DNA of 64,000 nucleotides from Phenylobacterium sp. J367 (GCF_024699985.1 NZ_JAJONA010000001.1:4408501-4472500); one strand, 5' to 3'. Positions 27,070 through 41,020 are shown, numbered from the stretch's first letter. The notes: generated by a model not told the origin, from the letters alone. Numbers and translations: made by a program.

Positions 27070-28155
27070 CTAGGTCGCCAGCAGCACCACCGCGAGGACG
27101 AGGCCGCCGATCCAGACGGTCTCGGCGACCATGACCGCCACCGGCCGCCAGCCGGCGTCGATGAGGGCCTTGAACGAGGTCTTCATGCCGAGCGCGGCGA
27201 TGGCGGCCACCAGGCACCAGCGCGACACCTCGCTCGCCGTGTCGGTCACAGGTTTCGGCAGCACGCCCAGGCTGTTCAGCGCGACCAGGGCGGCGAAGCC
27301 GGCCAGGAACCAGGGGAACGGCGCCTTGCCCGCCTGCCCGGCCCCGCCGCGGGACATGATCAAGCCGACCGCCAGGACGACCGGGAGCAGCATGGCGACG
27401 CGGAGCAGCTTCACATAGGTCGCCACGTCGCCGGTCTGCGGCGAGATCATGAAGCCGGCGCCGACCACCTGGGCCACGTCGTGGATGGTGCCGCCCAGGA
27501 ACAGGCCGGCCCGCTGGTGGTCGAGGCCGAGGGCGGTCACCAGCATCGGGTAGAGCACCATGGCGATGGTGGAGAGCGTGGTGACCACCACGACCGCCAG
27601 GATGGTGTCGCGCTCGGTGTCGCGGGTCTTGGGCAGGGCGGACGCGATCGCCAGGGCCGCCGAGGCGCCACAGATCCCCACCGATCCGCCGGACAGCAGG
27701 CCGAACGACCGGGAGAGACCAAGCATCCGGGCGAGGCCCAGGCCGACCACGACCGTCGAGGCGACACCGGCCACCACCATGCCGATCGGGACCCAGCCGA
27801 GGCTGGCCACCTGCTCCAGGGTGATCCGCGCCCCCAGCAGGGCGACGCCGGTCCGCAGCACCGCCTTGGAGGTGAACTCGATCCCCGGAATGCAGCGGCC
27901 TTCCTGGTGCAGGAAGTGGAAGGTCATGCCGAACAGCAGGGCGAACAGCATCACCGGCGCAGCGTAGTGCTGCGAGAGCCAGGAGGCGGCGAGCGCGATG
28001 GTCAGGGCGACGAGGACGCCCGGATAGACGCGGCGCGCAAAATCGCGGACCGACAGCCTCGGCCTCACGGCGACGTCGGGCAGGCCCTCCATCCCGCCGT
28101 AGGACTGGAACATCTCGTGCGCCGCCCAGGCGTCGGTGTCGATGTCCCTGGCCAT
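27070..28155 (-). CDS. YeiH/UPF0324 family membrane transporter
   Basis: 361 residues with about ten hydrophobic helices. The family landmarks are GMTFHFLHQEGRCIPGIEF, LRTGVALLGARIT, GLLSGGSVGICGASAALAI (the most conserved loop), and GGTIHDVAQVVGAGF. It is annotated in relatives as a putative sulfate or sulfite exporter, but the substrate has not been settled. The start is ATG 28155. Its stop lies 4 bases from the convergent Tim44 gene, and both stops fall within CTAG sequences. Confidence 0.88.
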   Translation of the reverse strand: MARDIDTDAWAAHEMFQSYGGMEGLPDVAVRPRLSVRDFARRVYPGVLVALTIALAASWLSQHYAAPVMLFALLFGMTFHFLHQEGRCIPGIEFTSKAVLRTGVALLGARITLEQVASLGWVPIGMVVAGVASTVVVGLGLARMLGLSRSFGLLSGGSVGICGASAALAIASALPKTRDTERDTILAVVVVTTLSTIAMVLYPMLVTALGLDHQRAGLFLGGTIHDVAQVVGAGFMISPQTGDVATYVKLLRVAMLLPVVLAVGLIMSRGGAGQAGKAPFPWFLAGFAALVALNSLGVLPKPVTDTASEVSRWCLVAAIAALGMKTSFKALIDAGWRPVAVMVAETVWIGGLVLAVVLLAT

Positions 28156-28198
28156 GCCGCTGTCCCCTACGCTCCCGCCCCCTCTTGCGCCTGTTCGC

Positions 28199-28968
28199 TC
28201 AGAAGTTCACCCGGCTGGAGATCGCTCCGTCCACGAGCAGGTTCGAGCCCGTGGTGAAGGCCGAGCGGGGGCTCGCCAGGAAGACCACGGCGGCGGCGAT
28301 CTCCTCCGGCGTGGCCATGCGTCCCGTCGGATTGCGCTTGATCATCTGCGCGAAGAAGCCCGGGTTCCGGTCTCGGACATCGCCCCAGACGCCGCCGTCG
28401 AAGAGCACGGTGCCCGGCGAGACCACGTTGGCGCGGACCTTCTTCGCCGCGTGCTGGCGGGCCAACCCCTTCGCATAGTGGATCAGCGCCGCCTTCATCG
28501 GCCCGTAGGCCGAGCCGCCCGAGGTCTCCGCCGCCGAGACCGAGGAGACGATCACGAAGGCCGCGTCGCCCTTGTCGGCCGCCGCCTTCTCCAGGAACGG
28601 GAAGGCCGCCTCGAAGGTGCGGACCGCGCCCAGCATGTCGATCTCGAACATCGCCCGCCAATCGGCTTCGGTGGCGCCGTTCACCAGGGCGGAGGCGTTG
28701 GAGACCAGCACGTCGATGCCGCCCAGCCGTTCGCCGGCCTGCGTGACGAAGCCTTTCAGCGCCGGGCCGTCGGCGATGTCCACCGCTTCGCCCCAGGCCT
28801 CGACGCCGGCCTGCTGCAGATCCTGGACGGCGGCGGCCACCTGGTCGGGGTTGCGGGCGCAGAGGGCGACATTGCGCCCTCGGCGGCGAACAGGTCGGCG
28901 ACCCGGCGGCCGATGCCGCGCGACGCGCCGGTGACGACGGCGGTCTTGCCCTTGAGCTGCAGGTCCAT
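28199..28968 (-). CDS. SDR-family oxidoreductase (one frameshift)
   Basis: The NAD(P) motif TGASRGIGRRVADLFAAEG is at residues 14-32, NAS (LVSNASAL) at about 88, the catalytic serine in VIVSSVSA and YGPMK with the Tyr/Lys pair, and a C-terminal GSNLLVDGAI. It is a classical short-chain dehydrogenase of about 256 residues. The N-terminal part is in a different frame; one missing base near 28871-28882 restores AAEGRNVALCARN. The start ATG 28968 is MDLQLKGKTAVVTG. The 43-base gap to the YeiH gene downstream suggests an operon. Confidence 0.86.
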
Positions 28969-29138
28969 GGCGGCCTCCCGATGCATATCCGGAGGAGCGT
29001 CTAGCCGGTCCGCGCACGGCGCGCCATCTGTCGGCCACCCGCCGGACGGGGCGGGAACCTTTGCCATAGGCTGGGGTTCTTGAGTCACGGGAATCCGCGC
29101 CCTCAACGCGTGTTCACACAGCCAGGGGGAAGAGCCGG

Positions 29139-29895
29139 ATGATGGACCGGTACAGGATGGGCGCTGCGCCGCGGCCGCTCGACACGGTGATCCGCCGCCT
29201 GCGACAGCTGTCCGCCCTGAGCGACGCGGAGCTTGAACTCGTCCGCCTGCTGGGCGACCGCCGCGAGCGGCATACCCCCGGCGAGGAACTGATCGTGGAG
29301 GGTGAGCCGGGCGGTCATGCCCGATCCGTGCTGTCCGGTTGAGCCTGCCGCCAGCGCGTGCTGCCGGACGGGCGGCGCCAGATCTTCGGATTTTCCCTGC
29401 CCGGCGAACCGTTCGGCCTCGGCGACCGCCCCGCCCCGCCCGCCCTGGACACAACCGTCGCGCTCACCGCGCTGGAAACCGTCGACGCGGAGCCCCTGGT
29501 CGAGGCCGTCGCGCGCCGGCCGTGCGCCCGGCCTGGCGCGCGCCTTCCGCAAGGCCCAGGCGCTGGAGCAGGCGCTGCTGCTCGACCATGTGGTCCGGCT
29601 CGGCCGGCAGACCGCCTACGAGCGGGTCGCCCACTTCCTGCTGGAGCTGCAACACCGTCTCCACCTTTCGGCGCTGGGCGACCAGCAGCGGTTCGCCCTG
29701 CCGCTGACGCAGGAGATCATGGCCGACGTGCTGGGTCTGTCCATCGTCCATGTGAACCGCACCCTCCAGCAGCTCCGCCGCGAGCAGCTCATCGAGCTGC
29801 GCTCCGGCGTGGCGATCCTGTTGCAGCGGGACACGCTGGTAGGCATCGCCGGCTTCAAGCCGGCGGACGGGAGCGGCGCGGCGGCCAACGCCTGA
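29139..29895 (+). pseudogene. Crp/Fnr-family regulator, interrupted by a nonsense codon and a frameshift
   Basis: The cyclic-nucleotide-binding-like domain begins RLRQLSALSDAELELVRLL and continues GEELIVEGEPGGHARSVLSG. There TGA at 29340-29342 replaces the Trp normally seen in GWACRxRLLPDGRRQI; the same frame goes on as ACRQRVLPDGRRQIFGFSLPG. A second break, one extra base at about 29522-29532, shifts to PGLARAFRKAQALEQALLLD. The C-terminal helix-turn-helix is LTQEIMADVLGLSIVHVNRTLQQLRR. Unlike the single-base indels elsewhere, the stop is a substitution. Either this is a genuine decaying gene or it carries two sequencing errors. Its targets are unknown. Confidence 0.75.
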
Positions 29896-29902
29896 CGCAG
29901 GT

Positions 29903-31312
29903 TCAGCCGGCGGCGAACAGGTCCGCGTAGCGCTGGCGCAGGACGTTCTTCTGCACCTTGCCCATGGCGTTGCGCGGCAGTTCGTCCACGAACAGCACGC
30001 GCTTGGGAGCCTTGTAGGCGGCGAGCTGGCGCCGCGCCTCGGCGATCAGGGCGGCCTCGTTCCCCTCGCCGATCACCACGGCCACCACGCCCTCGCCGAA
30101 GTCCGGATGGGGCGCGCCGATCACCGCGCTCTCGGTGACGCCGGGCAGCTCGTCGAGCACCAGCTCGACCTCCTTCGGATAGACGTTGTAGCCGCCCGAG
30201 ATGATCAGGTCCTTGGCCCGGCCGGAGATCCACACCCGACCGTCCGGATCGCGCCGGCCCACGTCGCCGGTCCGGAAGAAGCCGTCGGCCGTGAACTCCT
30301 CGGCGGTCTTCTCCGGCATGCGCCAGTAGCCGCCGAACACGCTGGGGCCCCGGATCTCGATGACGCCCGTCTCCTCCCCGCCGCCGATCCTGAGCTCGAC
30401 GCCCGGCAGCGGATAGCCGACGGAGCCGGCGATCCGGTCGCCGTCGAGCGGATTGGAGGTGATGATCACCGCCTCGCTCATGCCGTAGCGCTCGAGGATC
30501 CGCCGGCCGGTGCGGTCCTCGAACTCGGCGAAGGTCGACGGCAGCAGGGGCGCTGAGCCGGAAATGAACACCCGGACGTTCCGCGCCGCCTGACGGTCGA
30601 ACGCCGGATTGGCCAGCAGCCGCGTGTAGAAGGTCGGCACCCCCATCATCACCGTCGCCTGTTGCAGGCCCTTCAGGACCTCGGCGTCGGCGAACTTCGG
30701 CAGCCAGACCATCGGGCAGCCGGACAGGAAGGCGCAGTGCAGGGCGACGAACAGGCCGTGCACGTGGAAGATCGGCAGCGCGTGCAGCAGGACGTCCTCG
30801 GGCGTGAAGCCCCAGGCGTCGTGGAGCGCGACGGCGTTGGCCGCCAGGTTCCCGTGGCTGAGCATCGCCCCCTTGGAGCGGCCCGTGGTCCCGGAGGTGT
30901 AGATGATCGAGGCGAGGTCGTCCGCTGAGCGGGCGACGGCGTCGCCCAGGGGCTCGAAGCCCTTCGCGCCATCGACATAGGCGACATCGTCGGTGATGAA
31001 GACCGCGGGCTCGGCGTCCTTCAGGAAGTAGTCTACCTCCGCCTCCGTGTAGGCGGCGTTGAGCGGCAGGTGGACGGCGCCGGCCTTCAGGGCGGCGAGG
31101 TAGATCACCACCCCGGCCCAGCTCTTCTCGGCCTGCAGGGCCACGCGGTCGCCGGGTCGCACGCCCTCGGCGACCAGGCGCGCGGCGGTGCGGGCAACCA
31201 GGTCTTCCAGTTCGCCGTAGCTGACGGCGCCGCCCTCGGCGAACAGGAAGCAGGGCTTCGTCCGGTCGGCGGGGAAGCCGGCCGCCAGAATTTCGTACAG
31301 GTTTTCAGACAT
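29903..31312 (-). CDS. matB: Malonyl-CoA synthetase (AMP-forming acyl-CoA ligase)
   Basis: 469 residues of the ANL superfamily. The P-loop-like motif is IIYTSGTTGRSKGAMLSHGN, the A5 motif ERYGMSE, the A7 DGFFRTGDVGRRD and the A10 lysine in LPRNAMGKVQKN. YWRMPEKTAEEFTADGFF and the short length are typical of MatB, which makes malonyl-CoA from malonate, ATP and CoA. The broader acyl-CoA synthetase family is certain; the malonate specificity is an inference from these segments. The stop of ppc upstream adjoins its start, so it is probably the second gene of a ppc-matB unit. Confidence 0.87.
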   Translation of the reverse strand: MSENLYEILAAGFPADRTKPCFLFAEGGAVSYGELEDLVARTAARLVAEGVRPGDRVALQAEKSWAGVVIYLAALKAGAVHLPLNAAYTEAEVDYFLKDAEPAVFITDDVAYVDGAKGFEPLGDAVARSADDLASIIYTSGTTGRSKGAMLSHGNLAANAVALHDAWGFTPEDVLLHALPIFHVHGLFVALHCAFLSGCPMVWLPKFADAEVLKGLQQATVMMGVPTFYTRLLANPAFDRQAARNVRVFISGSAPLLPSTFAEFEDRTGRRILERYGMSEAVIITSNPLDGDRIAGSVGYPLPGVELRIGGGEETGVIEIRGPSVFGGYWRMPEKTAEEFTADGFFRTGDVGRRDPDGRVWISGRAKDLIISGGYNVYPKEVELVLDELPGVTESAVIGAPHPDFGEGVVAVVIGEGNEAALIAEARRQLAAYKAPKRVLFVDELPRNAMGKVQKNVLRQRYADLFAAG

Positions 31313-34006
<2,694 letters not shown>

Positions 34007-34101
34007 TGGAGGGGAGGAATGACGCAAGGGCATGCGGCCGTCATCTGGTTTCCCGCCATGCGGTCGGCGATAGTCCGGCGCGTTTGCGCAAGGAGCACAC
34101 C

Positions 34102-35383
34102 ATGACGCCCGACGAGGCCCTCGACCGCATCCGCCGCTACGACGGCCGGCTGCAGGCCTTCGTGCGGGTGTTCGATCCGCCCCTGATGGGCGAGGACAGC
34201 GATGGTCCGGTCTTCGCCATCAAGGACCTGTTCGACGTGGAGGGCGTCCCGACCGGCGGCGGGGCGGTCGTGCCGCTGGAGCCGAACCCGCCGCGGCACG
34301 CCCGTGTCGTCGAGCGCCTGCTCCAGGCCGGCTGGAGCGCGGCCGGCAAGACCCACACGGTGGAGCTGGCCTATGGCGGCTGGGGCACCAACCGGGCGGT
34401 CGGTGCGCCGTGGAACCCCCTGGGACGCCAAGGTCCACCGGGCGCCGGGCGGCTCGTCCTCGGGCTCGGCGGTGGCCGTGGCGGCGGGGCTGGTGGACGG
34501 CGCGCTGGGCTCGGACACCGGCGGCTCGGTGCGAATTCCCGCGGCGGTCTGCGGGGTGGTGGGACTGAAACCAGCGCGCGGCCTCGTCAGCCTTCGCGGC
34601 GTGCATCCGCTCTCACCCGCCCTGGACACCGTGGGCTGCCTGGCCCGCGACGTGGCGACGGCGGCGCGGATGCTGGGCGCGATCTCCGGACCCGACGACG
34701 CGGCGGCGGTGCGCGGGCCGTTCGACGCCGAAGCGGCCCTGGCCCGAGACGTCGGCGGTCGCAAGCTGGCGGCGATCCCCGTGGACCAGTTGGGCGAGCT
34801 GCATCCGGAAGTCGCCCGCCTCTATGTGGAAGCCCTCGACAAGCTGCGCGGGACGGGCGCTCGCGTGGAGATGGTCTCGCCGCCCAGCGCGCTGGATCGG
34901 TCGTTCGCGCCCAATGGCCTCCTGATGGCTGGCGAGGGCTGGCGGATCTGGGGTGACCGGATCGAGACGCACCGCGAGGTGATGGACCCCTGGATCGTCC
35001 GCCGGTTCGAGGCCGGCCGGGAGATCACCGAGGCGAAGCTCGAGGCGGCCCATGCCGACCGTGCGGCCCAGCAGGCCGAGTTCCACGCCTGGTTCGCCGG
35101 CTACGACGGCCTCTTGAGCCCCACCTGCCCGATCCCGGCCCCGCCGATGGAGGAGGTGGACGAGACGATCTCGCCGCTCAGCCGGCTGACGCGGGCGGCC
35201 AACTACCTCGACCTGCCGGGAATCAGCGTGCCTTGCGGGCTCACCGACGAGGGCCTGCCGGTGGGCCTGCAGGTGCTGGGCCGGCCGAAGGACGAGGCGA
35301 CGGTGGTGGCGGTCGCCGCGGCGTTCGAGCGTGTGTCGGGCTGGAACGGCCGGACACCCGACCTGAGGGGGTTCGAAACGTAA
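34102..35383 (+). CDS. Amidase signature family protein (one frameshift)
   Basis: 426 residues. FAIKDLFDVEGVPTGGG holds the catalytic lysine, GGSSSGSAVAVAAGL the cis-serine and DTGGSVRIPAAVCGVVGLKP the nucleophilic serine of the Ser-cisSer-Lys triad. It hydrolyses a carboxamide; the substrate is unknown. One C too many in the run at 34416-34420 breaks the frame. With one fewer it reads GAPWNPWDAKVHRAPGGSS, the expected join. AAGGAGC at 34090-34096 precedes ATG 34102. The stop at 35383 is followed directly by repeat element R2. Confidence 0.86.
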
Positions 35384-35496
35384 GTCGCTCCCCATCGGGG
35401 GAGCTGTCGGCGCAGCCGACTGAGGGGGTCAGCCGAGATCCCTGAGCGGACCCCCTCCGCCACTTCGTGGTCCCCCTCCCCCCGATGGGGGAGGAA
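35384..35496. repeat. Palindromic intergenic element, family R copy 2
   Basis: Spans exactly from the amidase stop to the permease stop. It shares with R1 and R3 the left arm GCTCCCCATCGGGGGAGC, the core TGAGGGGGTCAG / GGACCCCCTCC, the stem CCACTTCGTGG and the right arm CTCCCCCCGATGGGGGAG. Between copies the short inner loop (GCCGAGATCCC here) differs, as do compensating bases in GTCGGCGCAGCCGAC, keeping the stem. This covariation shows that the structure is conserved. Confidence 0.85.
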
Positions 35497-38010
35497 CTAC
35501 TCCGCGCGGAGCCGGCGCGGGCCGTTTCGACAAGGCCTGGAAGGCGGCGAGCAGGCCGCCGGCGCCGGTGATCAGGGCCGCGCCGGCCAGCAGCGTCAGG
35601 ACGCCTCCCCAGTCGACGCTCCAGTCGGTCTCGAAGACCTTCACCACCACCGGCCAGGCCGCGGCGTAGCCGAGCGCCACCCCCGCCAGCCCTGCGATCA
35701 GGCCGACGAGGCCATACTCCAGGACATAGGCGAGCAGGATCTGTCCGCGCGAGGCCCCCAGCACCTTCAGCGTCGCGGCCTCGCGCGTGCGCTCGCGGGC
35801 CCGGGCGGCGATGGCGCCGGCGAGCACCAGCAGGCCGGCCAGGGCCGCGACGCCCGCCGCGCCGCGGATCGCCAGCGCCAAGCGATCGAAGAGTTCGGTG
35901 GCCGCCTCGAGCTGCTCGCGCACCGAGATGACGTTCACCTCCGGGAAGTCGGCCCCAAGGGCGCGGGTGACCGCCGCCTCCTGGTCCCGGGTCGCCTTGG
36001 CGATGGCCACGTGGCGGGGCTCCGCCCCCTCGATGGCGCTGGGTGTCAGGACCAGGGGGAAGGTCGCCCCGAAGCCGCCGAGCTCGACCTTGCGGAGGAC
36101 CGCGATCCTCGCGGTGATGTCGCGGCCGAAGAGCTGGACCGTGACGGTGTCGCCGAGCTTCAACCCGCCGCCGGCGGCGACCTCGTCGCTCATGGCGACC
36201 AGGGGCGGCCCGGAATAGTCGGCCGGCCACCAGCGCCCCTCGACGATCGCCGCATTGGGCGGCTCCTGCCCGATGGCCGAGAGGCTGACCGAGGCGTCGT
36301 AGGCCCAGCGCTCCGACGGCTTGATGCGGTCGCGCTCCACCGGCCGCCCGTTCAGCTCCGTGATCCGGCCGTTCAGCATGGGCGCGCGCAGATAGCTGTC
36401 CGGCGTCAGGGGCGCGCGGAAGGCGCCGGCCACCGCCGCGTCGAACGCCGCCGCGCGCTCGGGCGGGATCTCGGTGAACACCAGGGCCGGGGCGGACCGG
36501 GGCGCGATCTCTGACACCTGGCGCAACAGGCTCGACTGGATCAGCACCACGGCGGCCAGCAGGGCGACCCCAAGCCCGATGGCCGGGGTGGCGGTGCGCG
36601 CAGCCGAGCCCGGACCGGCCAGGTTGGCGAGGCCGATCCGCAACGGGCCGCGGGCTCCGGTCCGCAGGCGTCCGGCCAGCATGGCCGCGCCCGCCCCGAG
36701 CGCCCAGAGCAGGCCGAACGCGACGGCGACCCCGGCGATCATCAGGGTGGCGGTCAGGAGCGTCGGCGCGGTGACCACGGCGAGGCCCGCCAACCCTGCG
36801 CCGGCCAGCAGGGCGGCGGCGAACTCCGGTCCGAACCGCAGGCGGGCGGTGAGATCCTTGCGGAACAGGCTGGCCGGCGGCGTCTGGCGCGCGCGGCCGA
36901 GCGGGGCCAGCGAGAAGGCCGCGGCGCTGAGCAGGCCGAAGGCGGCGGCCTTCGCGAGCGGTCCGGGATAGACGGCGAACAGGGCCGGGACCGGAAGCTC
37001 GTCCGCCACGAGCCGGCCAAGGACGATGGGCGCGGCGGCCCCGACCCCCAGGCCGATGCCGACGCCGAGCAAGGCCAGAACGGCCACCTGGATCAGATAG
37101 GTGTCGCGGACCAGCCGGCCCTCGGCGCCCAGCGCCTTCAGGGTGGCGATCGCGGGCTTGCGGCCGGCCAGATAGGCGTTCACCGCGCCATAGACGCCCA
37201 GGCCGCCGGCGACCAGCGAGGCGAGGCCGATGAAGGCCAGGAAGTACTCCAGTTGGTCGACCATCCGGTTGAGCCCCTGGGCGGCCTCGTCGCGGGTGCG
37301 GATGCGCAGACCGCCGCCGAGCTTTTCCCGGCCGAGCGAGGCCTCGGCGGCGGCGAGGTCGGCGGATGGGGGCAGGACGATGCGGGCGGTGACGCCGAAC
37401 GGCAGGCCGGGCTTCAGCCCGCCCCCGGCCTCGACGGCCTCCAGGCTGGTGAGCACGCGGGGGCCCAGCGCGAAGCCGCGGGAGAGGCGGTCGGGCTCCT
37501 CCTCCAGGATGGCGGCGGCGACCAGCGGCACGTTGCCGGCCAGGAACCGGTCGCCGAGCTTCAGGCCCAGGCGGTCGAGGAGGGCCGGCTCCACCGCCGC
37601 GCCCCAGGCGTCGCCGCGGCGGCGGATGACGTTCTGGAAGTCCCCTCCCCTCCGATCACCACCCGGCCCGCGGCCGGATAGGCGGCGTCCACGCCGCGCA
37701 GCTCCACGAGCCGCCGTTCGCCGCCCGGCGCCTCGGCCATGGCCCGGTGGGCGGCGGCGTAGGCGACCGGCCCGCGGCGCTCGAAGGCCTGGCGTTCGGC
37801 CGGCGTGAAGACCCGACTCTGGACCGAGACCGCGAGGTCGCCGCCCAGGATGTCGCGCGCCTCGGCGGAGAGGCCCCGCCGGAAGGCCTCGGCGGTGGAG
37901 CCGGCCGCGGCGATGGCCGCCACGCCCAGCGCCAGGCAGGCCAGGAAGATGCGGAAGCCGCGCACGCCGCCGCGCAATTCGCGGGCGGCGAAGCGGGAGC
38001 GAGAGCGGGA

Positions 38011-38014
<4 letters not shown>
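35497..38014 (-). CDS. FtsX-like ABC exporter permease, YbbP type (three frameshifts)
   Basis: About 838 residues. The N-terminus corrects to MIPLSLRFAARELRGGVRGF, followed by a first transmembrane helix (FLACLALGVAAIAAAGS) and a large periplasmic part. Then come several helices including FLAFIGLASLVAGGLGVYGAV, and a final FtsX domain (AATLKVLGASRGQILLAYVLEYGLVGLIAGLAG). Frameshifts are at 37995-37997 (extra), about 37641-37650 (missing) and about 35511-35515 (extra); correcting the last gives a natural end KRPAPLRAE. Start ATG 38014 overlaps the ATPase stop (ATGA). As in E. coli ybbA-ybbP, it is divergent from tesA. Confidence 0.82.
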
Positions 38015-38683
<669 letters not shown>

Positions 38684-38728
38684 GGATACCTCGAAGGCTT
38701 GGATGGGCGCAGGCCGACCCTAGATAGG

Positions 38729-39376
38729 ATGCAGATGTCGGACAGCACCAATTTCGTTTCGCGCCGCGGGCTGATCGCCGCCGGCCTCGCCGCCCTCCCC
38801 GCCACCGCGTTCGCCGCGCGCGGCCCGGTGGTGACGCTGCTGGGCGATTCCATCAGCTCTGGCTACGGCCTGCCGGCCGCCGCCGCCCTGCCCGCCCAGC
38901 TTCAGGCCGAACTGAAGGCCCGGGGCGTCGCGGCCATGGTCCGCAACGCCGGCGTGGCCGGCGACACGACGGCGGGCGGGCTGGCGCGGGTGAACTTCAG
39001 CGTCCAGCCGGATACGGCGGTCTGCGTCGTGGCGCTGGGCGGCAACGACCTGTTGCAGGGCCTCCCGCCCAGGACGGTTCAGGCGAACCTCGACCGGCTG
39101 CTCACCCGGCTGAAACAGCGGAACAAGGCGGTCGTGCTTTGCGGGATCGAGGCGCCGGTGGAGATCGGCGGCGGCTATGCCCGGGAGTTCAACGCGGTGT
39201 TCCCGGCGCTCGCCCGCACCCACCGGGTGCCGCTCTATCCGAACATCCTGGCCGGGGTGGCGCGGGTGCCGGCGCTGATCCAGCCGGACGGCCTGCATCC
39301 CAACGCCCGCGGGGTCCAGGTGATCGCCCGCAGGCTGGCGCCGATGGTCGCCAAGGCGCTGTCGCAGCAGGCCTAG
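38729..39376 (+). CDS. tesA: Arylesterase/acyl-CoA thioesterase I, SGNH hydrolase
   Basis: 215 residues. Block I LLGDSISSGYGLPA carries the nucleophilic serine, block III VVALGGNDLLQG the oxyanion asparagine and block V QPDGLHPNARG the Asp/His pair. The N-terminus SRRGLIAAGLAALPATAFA is a signal peptide with a twin-arginine start, so the enzyme should be periplasmic. The start is ATG 38729; ATG 38735 is equally possible. Divergence from a YbbA/YbbP-type exporter is the same arrangement as in enterobacteria, supporting the identity. Confidence 0.9.
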   Translation: MQMSDSTNFVSRRGLIAAGLAALPATAFAARGPVVTLLGDSISSGYGLPAAAALPAQLQAELKARGVAAMVRNAGVAGDTTAGGLARVNFSVQPDTAVCVVALGGNDLLQGLPPRTVQANLDRLLTRLKQRNKAVVLCGIEAPVEIGGGYAREFNAVFPALARTHRVPLYPNILAGVARVPALIQPDGLHPNARGVQVIARRLAPMVAKALSQQA

Positions 39377-39384
39377 CGCCGGAC

Positions 39385-40116
39385 CTAGTCGGTGGGCGGC
39401 GCGGTCCTGCCGCCGAGCTTCAGCAGCATGATCCAGGCGACGAGGCTCCAGGCCGCGCCGAGCGTCCAGCCGCCGAGCACGTCGCTCGGCCAGTGGACCC
39501 CGAGATAGATCCGCGACAGGCCGACCGCGATCAACAGGAGCATCGCCAGCACATAGACCAGGATCTTGGTCGCCCGGCGGGTCTCCAGGCTGGCGATCAG
39601 CATGGCGAGCGTCAGGTAGGTCACCGCCGAGAGCATCGAGTGGCCGCTCGGGAAGCTCCCGGAATAGACGTAGGAGCCGTGGCTCACCAGGTCCGGGCGC
39701 GGCCGGTCATAGAGGGCCTTGGTGAAGCTGCTGGCGAACTGCGCGGTGAGCACCGTCCCGACCAGGACGGCGGCATGCAGGCGCTTGCGGTGGAACAGGA
39801 AGAAGAGCGCGCCGGCGACGGTCACCAGGGTCAGCACCGTGAAGCCGCCCAGCGCCGTAACGTCGCGCAGGGCCTCCTCCAGGTTGCCCGGCCCCAGCGG
39901 ATCGTTCGGATCGGCGGGATTGCGCAGCGAAAGGAGGAGACGATGGTCGAGGTCTTCGGTCTCGCCCTCCGACACCTCGTCGGCGATCTCGAGGAAGGCC
40001 CACAGGGCGGCGGCGGCGGCGAGGAGAATGAGGAGAACCTGCCCCTCGATCCACCGTATCAGCGTCAGGAGCGGCCGGCGCCTCGGGTCCAGCCGCTCCC
40101 CAATCTTCAGATCCAT
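39385..40116 (-). CDS. PAP2-family phosphatase
   Basis: 243 residues, six predicted helices. The tripartite phosphatase signature is complete: KALYDRPRP (C1), FPSGHS (C2) and SRIYLGVHWPSDVLGGW (C3). The active site would face the periplasm. Members dephosphorylate phosphatidic acid or undecaprenyl pyrophosphate. It lies 12 bases downstream of the priming sugar transferase on the same strand. In that setting recycling of undecaprenyl pyrophosphate released by polymer assembly is the most natural role, though lipid A or phosphatidate turnover cannot be excluded. Confidence 0.9.
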   Translation of the reverse strand: MDLKIGERLDPRRRPLLTLIRWIEGQVLLILLAAAAALWAFLEIADEVSEGETEDLDHRLLLSLRNPADPNDPLGPGNLEEALRDVTALGGFTVLTLVTVAGALFFLFHRKRLHAAVLVGTVLTAQFASSFTKALYDRPRPDLVSHGSYVYSGSFPSGHSMLSAVTYLTLAMLIASLETRRATKILVYVLAMLLLIAVGLSRIYLGVHWPSDVLGGWTLGAAWSLVAWIMLLKLGGRTAPPTD

Positions 40117-40128
40117 GCGCTCAGATGA

Positions 40129-40915
40129 TCAGTAGGACCCCTTGCGGGCAAGCACCGCCGGCACGGTCAGGACGAGAATGCGGAAGTCCATGAGCGCGCT
40201 GCGGCGGGCGGCGTAGACGCAGTCCATGGCGACCCGGGCGCGGTAGGTGGTGTCGTTGCGGCCCGAGACCTGCCAGAGGCCCGTGATGCCCGGCTTGACC
40301 GCGCAGTACTGGCGGAAGCGCCGGCCGTACTTGGCGATCTCGCCATCGACGATGGGGCGCGGCCCCACGAGGCTCATCTCGCCGCGCAGCACGTTGAAGA
40401 GCTGCGGCAGTTCGTCGAGGCTGGTCTTGCGCAGGAACTCGCCGAGCTTCGTGACCCGGGGATCGTTGCGCAGCTTGTGGTCGGCTTCCCACTCCGCGCG
40501 AGCCTGGGGATCGCTGGCCAGCAGGTCCCTCAGCCGCTTCTCGGCGTCGACGGCCATGCTGCGGAACTTCAGGCAGTGGAAGTGGCGCCCGTCGCGGCCG
40601 AGCCGGCGGTGGGCGAACAGGATGGGGCCGCCGTCCTGGGCATAGACCGCGATCGCCACGGCGATCATGATCGGCGCCAGGAAGATCAGTGCAAGGACAG
40701 CCACGACCAGGTTCATGGCTTCGGTGAGCGGCTGGTCCAGGGGGGACCCTGCGCGCCTTGATGCGGGTCCCGCCAAGGACCTCGCCGGCATATGCAAATT
40801 CAGACATCGGATACTTCGGAAGCTGTCCGGCGAAGCCAGTCCCCGCCAGGATCGGCGCTGAAACCCCAAGCCTCGGTGTAGGGTTCCGTAATTTTATCAA
40901 CGGAATTTCAACCAT
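40129..40915 (-). CDS. Priming sugar-phosphate transferase, ExoY/WcaJ C-terminal type (one frameshift)
   Basis: About 261 residues. There is one membrane segment (LVVAVLALIFLAPIMIAVAIAV), then the catalytic domain with HRRLGRDGRHFHCLKFRSM, LRKTSLDELPQLFNVL and SLVGPRPI (the Asp-Glu pair in LDELPQ is catalytic), and ending FRILVLTVPAVLARKGSY. It moves a sugar-1-phosphate to undecaprenyl phosphate, the first step of the adjacent polymer. The four N-terminal helices of long WcaJ are absent, as in ExoY. One base too many in the G6 run at 40740-40745 splits it; corrected it reads IKARRVPLDQPLTEAM. Confidence 0.88.
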
Positions 40916-41020
40916 GCCGGCGGACCGCAAATTCAAACGGCGGACATGCGTCGAGGCGCGCCAGGCATGGGCCATGGCGCGCCGGGCAGACCGACGATTC
41001 ACCTTCGATTGCCGGATCGG

